Shown piece by piece: positions 1-5,668 of a stretch of DNA of 6,025 nucleotides. The notes under the pieces were generated by a model that was not told the origin of the DNA, ran no database searches, and saw nothing but the letters and a program-made list of their open reading frames with translations. Positions within the stretch are counted from its first letter, which is position 1. The number at the start of each line of letters is the position of its first letter. Source of the DNA: JAIYCX01 sp044351785. Lineage in GTDB: Bacteria; Bdellovibrionota_C; UBA2361; SZUA-149; DAOLCO01. A program made the position numbers and the translations under genes. The stretch spans positions 1 to 6,025 of the forward strand of contig JBILFC010000192.1 in the NCBI GenBank assembly GCA_044351785.1, in the 5' to 3' direction.

Positions 1-2340
1 GCAATTGTGGTTAAGGTTGAAGAAGTTAATGTTCATCCGAAAAAGGATAATTTAAAAGTCGTTAAGGTTACTGATGGTAAGAAGACATATCAGGTAGTTT
101 GCGGTGCATCTAATGTTCGAGAAGGGATGCTGACAGCTTATGTGCCAGTAGGAGGTGTGGTAAGGAAGCCCTCAATGGTTGCTGAAGAAGAGGTATTAAA
201 GGAAATAGAAAAAGCTGAGATATTAGATGTTCTTAGTGAAGGTATCCTTGTATCTGAATCAGAGTTAGGCGTAGGAGTTAGTCATCAAGGAATTGTAGAC
301 GTAGTTGATGATAGTGTGAAACTAGGAAGCTCTGTATCCGTGCTTGGATATGTCTCTGATCAAGTTATAGACATTGATAATAAATCACTTACCCATAGAC
401 CTGATTTATGGTGTCATTTTGGTTTTGCTCGTGAATTGAGTGCGATATTAAAAAGGCCATTAAAAGTCGACTTTGATAAGTTGATTAATGACAATGAGAT
501 TGAAAAGGCGCCAAGGATTTTAAATTACAAAATAGAAATTAAGGACGGAAAGGACTGTCGGAGACTCTCATTTACCAAAATTAGTGGCATTACTAAATTA
601 GAAACTCCAGCTTGGGTAAAAAGAAGATTATTTGCGGTGGGTGCTGGGATAAGAGCATTCTTAATAGACCTTAGTAATTATATTCTGCATGAAGTTGGTC
701 AACCTAATCATGCATTCGATATCAATACCATTCGAGGTGATCAGCTATTAGCTAGAAGAGCTAATAAAGATGAAAAATTTATCGGTCTTGATGAAATTGA
801 AAGAGAATTAACAGTCGATGATTTAGTTATTGCAGATTCTAAAGGAATTTTAAATTTAGCTGCGGTAATTGGTGGGCTTGATTTTTCTATAAGTGACAAT
901 ACTGAATCAGTACTTTTAGAAGCAGCAAACTTTGACCCTGTTGTAGTAAGAAAGACTTGTAAATTTCATGGAGTAAGAACTGATTCTTCTGTTAGATATG
1001 AAAAAAGTCTATCCCCAGTGCAGACAATCCTAGCACCAGTGAGATTCGTTGAACTTTTAAGAAGAGTAGGGGCTAGCTTTAGTCTTGATGGGTATTCTGA
1101 AATTTATCCTTCTGTTCCAGCGGACCTTAAGATTGCATATAATCCAGTCTACATTCAAGAAAGACTGGGTGGCGTGCCTGAAATTGGTGAAATTGATGAG
1201 ATTTTAAAAAGATTGAAGTTCGAGATCAGTGGTGAATCAATTAAAGTCCCATATTTCAGAGCTACTAGGGATATCTCAATTTCTGATGATCTAGTCGAAG
1301 AAGTTGGAAGAACTATTGGGTACGAAAGGGTTCCAAGTGTACCCCCACAGATAAATTCTGCTCGTAGTAAGAGGTCTGTGATTGGTACTGCTGAAGTTAA
1401 GATAAGAGAAGTCTTGGCAGCTGATGGGTTTACTGAAGTTTATTGTTATACTTTCGCTTCTAAAGAAAGGACTGAAAAATTTGGCTATCCACTAGAAAAG
1501 GCTATTGAAGTACAGAACTCTGTAGATAAGAATTTAAACATAGTCCAGCTTAGTTTAGTTCCGAATATGCTTGATGTCATTAATTTAAACAATAAAAACA
1601 CGGACTCTTTTTTTGCATTTGAAATAGGTAGAGCCTATGAGCAAGACGCAAGTAGTGTAAATGGATATGTAGAGAAACGCCTTTGTTCAATCTCGGGAGT
1701 TGAGAATAAAAAGGCTGAAGCTCTACCGCAAGGAACTCCTAATATATCAGATGGAAGTCTATTTTACGGAATTAGAAAATCTGCAGAACGTTTGATTTAT
1801 GCACTTTGTCATAAACAAGCTTCTTTTAAGAGTTATAATGAGAGTAATTCTGATTTAAGTTTTGGTCTCAAATCATGGATGCATCCATTTAGGTCCGCAA
1901 GGATTATGATAGATTCTACAGTAGTTGGAATGATATCTGAGGTTCGCCCATCATGTTTAGATATAAAGTCTAGTAGAGCAGTTATTGCAGAGCTTGATAT
2001 TATGGCTATCGTAGCATTAGATAATAAGAATTTAAGATTTAAAGCATTCTCTCGTTTCCCAAAAAGTCATTTTGAAGTTTCTTTAGTCGTTGATAGTCGT
2101 CTAGAGTATAGTGAATTGGAGAGTAAATTTAAGAATGCTTTGAAGAGTGATAATTCTCAAATTGAGATTGTCCCATTTAGTATTTATAGAGGAGCACCAT
2201 TAAAAGAACAAGAGAAGAGTGTATCCTTACGATTTACTTTTTCACTAGACGATGGGACTCTTTTAGGCGAACAAATAGAACAACTTCAAGGACAGGTTTT
2301 AAAGATAGCAGAGGATAATAATTATCATTTAAGAGGCTAG
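1..2340 (+). CDS. pheT: Phenylalanyl-tRNA synthetase beta subunit (5' partial)
   Basis: This is the beta chain of the alpha2-beta2 enzyme that charges tRNA-Phe in the cytoplasm. The frame is open from base 1, and its first residues match the middle of the N-terminal tRNA-binding domain, so about 40 codons lie upstream. The GTG at 7 is internal, not a start. With GCA at base 1 as residue 1, the order is: EMAP/Trbp-like tRNA-binding domain to about residue 105; the family block LTHRPDLW near 130; B3/B4 editing domain about 190-370, with GQPNHAFD (about 233-240), LLEAANFDP and VRTDSSVRYEKSL; B5 domain about 375-445, ending in RDISISDDLVEEVGR; a catalytic-like core; and a C-terminal FDX-ACB domain from about 685. 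The visible 779 residues plus the missing part fit the usual length of about 800. No frameshift or truncation is seen. pheS would be expected upstream but is outside the window. Confidence 0.97.
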   Translation, partial: AIVVKVEEVNVHPKKDNLKVVKVTDGKKTYQVVCGASNVREGMLTAYVPVGGVVRKPSMVAEEEVLKEIEKAEILDVLSEGILVSESELGVGVSHQGIVDVVDDSVKLGSSVSVLGYVSDQVIDIDNKSLTHRPDLWCHFGFARELSAILKRPLKVDFDKLINDNEIEKAPRILNYKIEIKDGKDCRRLSFTKISGITKLETPAWVKRRLFAVGAGIRAFLIDLSNYILHEVGQPNHAFDINTIRGDQLLARRANKDEKFIGLDEIERELTVDDLVIADSKGILNLAAVIGGLDFSISDNTESVLLEAANFDPVVVRKTCKFHGVRTDSSVRYEKSLSPVQTILAPVRFVELLRRVGASFSLDGYSEIYPSVPADLKIAYNPVYIQERLGGVPEIGEIDEILKRLKFEISGESIKVPYFRATRDISISDDLVEEVGRTIGYERVPSVPPQINSARSKRSVIGTAEVKIREVLAADGFTEVYCYTFASKERTEKFGYPLEKAIEVQNSVDKNLNIVQLSLVPNMLDVINLNNKNTDSFFAFEIGRAYEQDASSVNGYVEKRLCSISGVENKKAEALPQGTPNISDGSLFYGIRKSAERLIYALCHKQASFKSYNESNSDLSFGLKSWMHPFRSARIMIDSTVVGMISEVRPSCLDIKSSRAVIAELDIMAIVALDNKNLRFKAFSRFPKSHFEVSLVVDSRLEYSELESKFKNALKSDNSQIEIVPFSIYRGAPLKEQEKSVSLRFTFSLDDGTLLGEQIEQLQGQVLKIAEDNNYHLRG

Positions 2341-2345
2341 ACTTG
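2331..2345 (+). promoter_or_regulatory. Shine-Dalgarno site and TTG start of the rimI-like gene
   Basis: AAGAGG at 2331-2336 lies within the last codons of pheT, six bases before the TTG at 2343. An in-frame TAA at 2319-2321 leaves no start codon between that stop and the TTG, so TTG 2343 is the first possible start. A later TTG at 2385 has poorer spacing from a purine run. The site overlapping the pheT end suggests translational coupling. Confidence 0.6.
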
Positions 2346-2843
2346 GGTAAGGCTGATAGAAAATCTATAGATCTTAATAGGGATTTGGTACCTGAAGGGT
2401 ATACTGCATCAACTATTGGGCCTGAGTTTATAGATGAGATTGTGCTACTGGAACCTCAGATTTATCCTAAAGGATGGAGTAGGGGCTTAGTTGAATCAGA
2501 GTTTGCTAATCTGAATTCAATTCGTGTGGGGGTATTTGATAAAACTACCCAATCACTTATAGGTTATAGTTTCTCTAGGATTGTAGAGGATGAATTTCAC
2601 CTTCTTAACATAGGGTTATTGCCGGGCTATAGAGGTCTAGGTTTAGGTTCCTTCTTACTTTGTGAAGTTCTTGAGATAGCAAAAGTTATAAAATGTACGG
2701 TTGCTCATCTCGAAGTTAGAAAATCAAACAGCTCGGCAAGGAGTCTTTATCAGATCGCAGGCTTTAGAGAAGTAGGTCAGAGATTGGCATATTACGCAGA
2801 TAATCAGGAAGATGCTATCCTAATGGAATTGTCACTTCTTTAA
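2343..2843 (+). CDS. rimI: RimI-like GNAT protein N-alpha-acetyltransferase
   Basis: This 166-residue protein has a single GNAT fold and probably moves an acetyl group from acetyl-CoA to the N-terminal amine of a protein. The known RimI target in E. coli is ribosomal protein S18; whether that holds here is inferred. The acetyl-CoA loop is R97-G-L-G-L-G102, after the beta-4 strand LLNIGLLP. LEVRKSN carries E124 and SLYQIAGF carries Y136, with the same 12-residue spacing as the E. coli RimI catalytic pair E103 and Y115. The end YYADNQEDAILMEL is the typical RimI C-terminus. About 20 extra residues precede the GNAT fold. The start is TTG, two bases after the pheT stop, so the two genes form an operon. 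The gene ends with in-frame tandem stops, TAA then TAG (2841-2846). Another GNAT substrate cannot be excluded, but RimI is the best fit. Confidence 0.85.
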   Translation: MGKADRKSIDLNRDLVPEGYTASTIGPEFIDEIVLLEPQIYPKGWSRGLVESEFANLNSIRVGVFDKTTQSLIGYSFSRIVEDEFHLLNIGLLPGYRGLGLGSFLLCEVLEIAKVIKCTVAHLEVRKSNSSARSLYQIAGFREVGQRLAYYADNQEDAILMELSLL

Positions 2844-2849
2844 TAGGGA

Positions 2850-2878
2850 TTGACTATTTGTCCAAAATATTGTATAGA
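2850..2878 (+). promoter_or_regulatory. Sigma70-like promoter for the carD-family gene
   Basis: A -35 box TTGACT (2850-2855) and a -10 box TATAGA (2873-2878) are separated by exactly 17 bases, five and four matches to consensus. Transcription would begin near 2885, giving a leader of about 35 bases. The promoter fills the only sizeable gap between rimI and the carD-family gene, so that gene and ispD can be transcribed apart from pheT-rimI. A 6-bp inverted repeat (GTATAG 2872-2877, CTATAC 2902-2907) overlaps the -10 box. Inferred from sequence only. Confidence 0.6.
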
Positions 2879-2920
2879 GTCTAACCATTTAAGTACTACA
2901 GCTATACCCAGGATTCAAGG

Positions 2921-4183
2921 ATGGCCTCAAAAAACTCAAAACAAAAATCCTCTAAGGTTACTAAGCCAGTTCGTAAGGTGTCTAGTAAACCCTCTTCTGC
3001 TAATAAAATCAGTAAGTTAAAGGCTAAGGCAAAACCAGCAGGCAAGGCTAAGGTTCAAGCTAAGGTCGTAAGTAAACCTATTAAGAAAGATGACAAGAAA
3101 GTTGTAAAATCATCTAAGTCATTACCTAAGTCCTTGTCTAAGCAACCTAAGGTAACTAATACAAAAGAAAAAGTAAATTTGAATAAAGCCGAGAACGTTA
3201 AGGCTAATAGTGCACCTATGGAAACAGAAAAGAGAAAGAGAGGTAGACCCTCCCTTAAAGATCAGTCAGCTTTAAAAGATGCAATTTCATTGGAATTAGT
3301 ATCTGATAGTGGAGAAGCAGTTGTAAAGAGAGGGAGAGGGCGTCCGAGAAAAAATCCGTTACCTACACCTGAGGAGCTTGCAGCAGGCCCTAAAAAAAGA
3401 GGAAGAAAGCCTAAGGCTTTAGCGAATGGAATGGACCAAGGAAATGGTCTTTTACAACCAGGACAGTTAATAAATCCAGATATCCCTATAAAGCGAAAAA
3501 GGGGTAGACCAAGAAAATCTGAACAACTAGGATACGGAATGAGTGGTCCTGGGCGTTATGGCTTTTTACCTAGACCAAATGTTCAAGTTAAAAGATATAT
3601 CTGGAGTGCTGAAACAGGACAATCATTGAGCCCAGATGGTATCTCTGCAGAGTCTAAAGATGCTGCATTAGCTGCGAGCAGAGCACATGAGCAAGTAATG
3701 GAGTTCAGAGAGAAGGATAAGGTTGTTTATCCTGCTCATGGATTAGGTATTGTTGAAGCGATCCAAGTTCGTAGCGTAAGTGGATCTCAACAAAAGTTTT
3801 ATATGGTATCTATCGTAGAAACTGGAATGAAGATCATGGTTCCAGTTAGTCAGGCTAAGACCGTTGGGCTTAGAAGAGTTGTAGATCCATCTACTGTTGA
3901 TAAGGTCTATGCAATATTAAAAGACAAGGATGTTGAGATTGATAATCAGACTTGGAATCGTAGATACCGTGAGTATTCTCAGAAGATTAAAACAGGCTCA
4001 GTTCTTGAGATTGCTTCTGTTATAAGAGATCTTACAGTATTAAAGATTGATAAAGAACTATCTTTTAACGAAAGAAGGATGCTTGATACTGCTCAAGGTC
4101 TACTTGTTAAGGAACTTTCGATTGCTAAAGCTTCGCCTGAAGATAGTATTAGGGAAGAGTTAGAAGAAATTTGTCAGCCTTAG
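2921..4183 (+). CDS. carD: CarD/CdnL-family regulator with N-terminal AT-hooks
   Basis: This 420-residue regulator has three parts. Residues 1-100 are low-complexity and basic (29 lysines, with Ala, Pro, Ser, Thr and Val), like a histone H1 tail. Residues 104-200 hold four AT-hooks for the minor groove of AT-rich DNA: RGRP 107-110, RGRPRK 139-144, RGRKP 160-164 and RGRPRK 194-199. After a linker of about 60 residues, a CarD/CdnL domain spans about 262-415. It has the RNA-polymerase-binding Tudor-like part (VVYPAHGLG at 268-276, MKIMVP) and the helical part that stabilises promoter complexes (WNRRYREY 345-352, KTGS, LSFNERRMLDTA). Known CdnL/CarD proteins bind the RNA polymerase beta subunit and support the open complex; the same role is inferred here. 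ATG 2921 has AGGA at 2910-2913, seven bases upstream. Myxococcus CarD has its AT-hooks at the C-terminus, so the order here is reversed. ispD follows by 27 bases. Confidence 0.93.
   Translation: MASKNSKQKSSKVTKPVRKVSSKPSSANKISKLKAKAKPAGKAKVQAKVVSKPIKKDDKKVVKSSKSLPKSLSKQPKVTNTKEKVNLNKAENVKANSAPMETEKRKRGRPSLKDQSALKDAISLELVSDSGEAVVKRGRGRPRKNPLPTPEELAAGPKKRGRKPKALANGMDQGNGLLQPGQLINPDIPIKRKRGRPRKSEQLGYGMSGPGRYGFLPRPNVQVKRYIWSAETGQSLSPDGISAESKDAALAASRAHEQVMEFREKDKVVYPAHGLGIVEAIQVRSVSGSQQKFYMVSIVETGMKIMVPVSQAKTVGLRRVVDPSTVDKVYAILKDKDVEIDNQTWNRRYREYSQKIKTGSVLEIASVIRDLTVLKIDKELSFNERRMLDTAQGLLVKELSIAKASPEDSIREELEEICQP
2952..3151 (+). repeat. In-frame CTAAG low-complexity repeat in the lysine-rich tail
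   Basis: CTAAG occurs nine times, at 2952, 2961, 3024, 3048, 3060, 3114, 3126, 3138 and 3147. All nine are in the same codon phase, read as NCT-AAG. They encode Ser-Lys, Thr-Lys, Ala-Lys and Pro-Lys pairs in the basic tail of the CarD-family protein. Spacing is irregular, so this is degenerate coding repetition rather than a tandem array. Confidence 0.6.
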
Positions 4184-4210
4184 TGCTTTAATCCTGACCT
4201 TAAACTGTCT

Positions 4211-4936
4211 ATGCTAGCAAAAGCTGCTTGTATCTTAGTGTGCGCGGGTTCTAGTTCGCGTATGGGAGATTTAGGTACAGTCAAGTCAAAAGTCCTAATT
4301 GAGCTTGATAAAAATTGGTTCGTTCTTCATGAAGTTTTAGATAGAATACAAAAGGCGGGTGTTAGGGACCTAGTTTTGGTTTGTCCCAATGAATCAACAT
4401 TAGAATTTAAATCCGTTCTCAATTCATTTAGTGCTTTAAATTCAAGTATCGCTAGTGGCGGCACAACTAGATCTGAATCTGTACTTAATGGTTTAAATGT
4501 AATTAGAAAGCTAGAAACTGCGAATCCTTTCGAAGTTATTTTTGTTCATGACGGTGCTAGACCATTCTTTTCTAGTGAGCTATTGCGGGAAGGTATATTT
4601 TTAGCTACGAATAATCAAAGGGGATATGTTCTTGGCGTACCTGTCGTAAATACAATAAAAGTTTGCAACAGAGATTTATCTATAAGTAATACTTTAGATA
4701 GAGATACTTTATGGGAAGTACAAACTCCACAAATCTTCCCCGCACATTTTATTAAAGAGTCTTATGATAAGTTCGAATTTAGTGAGACTATTTTTGACGA
4801 CTCTATGCTACTTGAGCGAGCGGGATATCCTGTTTCAATTTTAAAAAGTGATAGTTCTAATTTTAAAATTACAACTCAAGTCGATACTGAAAGAGCAATT
4901 CTCTATTACCACTCCCTTAAGGCTGATCTGGCCTAA
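4211..4936 (+). CDS. ispD: 2-C-methyl-D-erythritol 4-phosphate cytidylyltransferase
   Basis: IspD joins CTP and 2-C-methyl-D-erythritol 4-phosphate to give CDP-ME, the third step of the MEP isoprenoid pathway in the cytosol. The 241 residues match the family length. Family motifs in order are: nucleotide loop CAGSSSRMG (11-19) with R17; K27, which I align to E. coli K27; GGTTRSESVLNGL (83-95); VHDGARPF (112-119) with D114; VPVVNTIK (143-150); LWEVQTPQIF (167-176); FDDSMLLERAG (195-205); and NFKIT with K219, aligning to E. coli K213. Two places differ from the common pattern: N147 where DTxK usually has Asp, and F195 where TDD usually has Thr. The R17-K27 loop is about three residues longer than in E. 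coli. The ATG lies 27 bases after the carD-family stop without a clear Shine-Dalgarno site, which suggests co-transcription with that gene. ispF, a common partner, does not follow. Confidence 0.93.
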   Translation: MLAKAACILVCAGSSSRMGDLGTVKSKVLIELDKNWFVLHEVLDRIQKAGVRDLVLVCPNESTLEFKSVLNSFSALNSSIASGGTTRSESVLNGLNVIRKLETANPFEVIFVHDGARPFFSSELLREGIFLATNNQRGYVLGVPVVNTIKVCNRDLSISNTLDRDTLWEVQTPQIFPAHFIKESYDKFEFSETIFDDSMLLERAGYPVSILKSDSSNFKITTQVDTERAILYYHSLKADLA

Positions 4937-4943
4937 ATCACAT

Positions 4944-4971
4944 TTGACAAGAATTTGTGCATAACTATAAA
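4944..4971 (+). promoter_or_regulatory. Sigma70-like promoter for the TadE-like genes
   Basis: A perfect -35 box TTGACA (4944-4949) is followed after 16 bases by TATAAA (4966-4971), five of six matches to the -10 consensus. Transcription would begin near 4978, leaving an AT-rich leader of about 58 bases before ATG 5036. The promoter starts just after the ispD stop, which marks the TadE-like genes as a separate unit. Inferred from sequence only. Confidence 0.65.
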
Positions 4972-4987
4972 GTCCTAGTTTTTATAG
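4965..4987 (+). promoter_or_regulatory. Inverted repeat over the -10 box, possible operator
   Basis: CTATAAA (4965-4971) and TTTATAG (4981-4987) form a perfect 7-bp inverted repeat with a 9-base centre. The left arm contains the whole -10 box, and the repeat spans the expected transcription start. A protein bound here would block the promoter, but no regulator is identified. The arms are nearly all A and T, so chance is a real alternative. Confidence 0.3.
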
Positions 4988-5035
4988 GCACTTATCGAAA
5001 AATAGAAGTTTTTTTATCATTTATCCGATATGTAG

Positions 5036-5668
5036 ATGGTAGTGAGGTTTAAATTTTTACAGGGTTTTAGTTTGAAGCAAAAGAAAGTAAATAAAATTAG
5101 TCTAGCTAATGAAAAAGGAGCTACTTTGATAGAGGCTAGTGTCGTTCTGCCTCTATTTATCATGTTTATCCTTGGGATCGTTTTAATTTGCTCGCAACTA
5201 TTTGCATCGTACAAGACTTACTACGCTAATTTCCAAACATTAAAAACAATTTCAACTGGTCCGATAAGAAACCCATCTGGTGCAATTACTAAAGAGGTAG
5301 AAGTTCGTTTAAAGGAAGTCTTAGCAGCTAATTTAAGAAAATATAATACGGGTGTAGTGCTTGGAACGGATTTAATTCTAATCAGAATGCAGATTGGAGA
5401 TCCCAGATTAAATCCACCGGTTTGTTATAAAGTAAAAACTAATACTTTAACTGGTGTCGTTATAGAAGCCTATAAAGATGATGCTTATGACTGTCCAAGA
5501 AACAATACTGCTACTATTAAGATCTTGCCCAGATCTTGGGTAACCTTAGAAACTTACATTAAGCCTGTGGGATTAAAGTTTAAGAATATCCCTATACCTA
5601 CGATGAAAATAATTTCTACTGTGAGGATGTATGATTGGGAACTATCTGATCCTGGGGCTACAGCATGA
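5036..5668 (+). CDS. TadE-like minor pilin or pseudopilin
   Basis: This protein of up to 210 residues has a type IV prepilin-like leader: basic residues, then NEKG with G28 at -1, cleavage before A29, and E33 at +5 (G|ATLIE). One hydrophobic segment follows at about 34-55, as in TadE/TadF proteins of Tad (Flp) pilus systems. The rest should lie outside the cytoplasm; C130 and C153 could form a disulfide. The remainder shows no motif I recognise, so a specific TadE or TadF name is not justified. ATG 5036 lacks a Shine-Dalgarno site. TTG 5072 has AGGG seven bases upstream and would give a 198-residue protein with a shorter leader; the mature protein is the same either way. The gene has its own likely promoter and overlaps the next gene by ATGA. 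A TadE-like protein of another secretion or pilus system is possible. Confidence 0.8.
   Translation: MVVRFKFLQGFSLKQKKVNKISLANEKGATLIEASVVLPLFIMFILGIVLICSQLFASYKTYYANFQTLKTISTGPIRNPSGAITKEVEVRLKEVLAANLRKYNTGVVLGTDLILIRMQIGDPRLNPPVCYKVKTNTLTGVVIEAYKDDAYDCPRNNTATIKILPRSWVTLETYIKPVGLKFKNIPIPTMKIISTVRMYDWELSDPGATA
5061..5074 (+). promoter_or_regulatory. Alternative Shine-Dalgarno and TTG start for the first TadE-like gene
   Basis: AGGG at 5061-5064 lies seven bases before an in-frame TTG at 5072-5074. The upstream ATG at 5036 has no purine-rich site in front of it. Starting at the TTG would leave a 16-residue leader up to the cleavage glycine, closer to the short leaders usual for these proteins. 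The choice cannot be settled from sequence alone. Confidence 0.35.

Noticed and set aside
7..9. GTG at base 7 as the start of pheT
   Set aside because: The frame is open upstream to base 1, and the residues after it align to the interior of the tRNA-binding domain, so the true start lies before the window.
2841..2846. Tandem stop TAA-TAG after rimI as a sign of recoding
   Set aside because: Back-to-back stops are common and the protein ends at the normal RimI C-terminus; there is no sign of readthrough.
2921..3220. The lysine-rich region as a frameshifted or non-coding stretch
   Set aside because: It is in frame with the CarD domain, has a good start and ribosome site, and leads smoothly into four AT-hooks.
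4974..5015. Possible intrinsic terminator: CCTA/TAGG stem or CTTAT/ATagAAG stem followed by seven T
   Set aside because: The stems are only about four to five pairs, AT-rich or bulged, and lie downstream of the likely promoter and before its first gene. This is too weak to call.
5017..5214. A 65-codon open frame on the minus strand
   Set aside because: It lies almost wholly opposite the first TadE-like gene, has no recognisable domain, and competes with a frame that has a clear prepilin motif and membrane segment.
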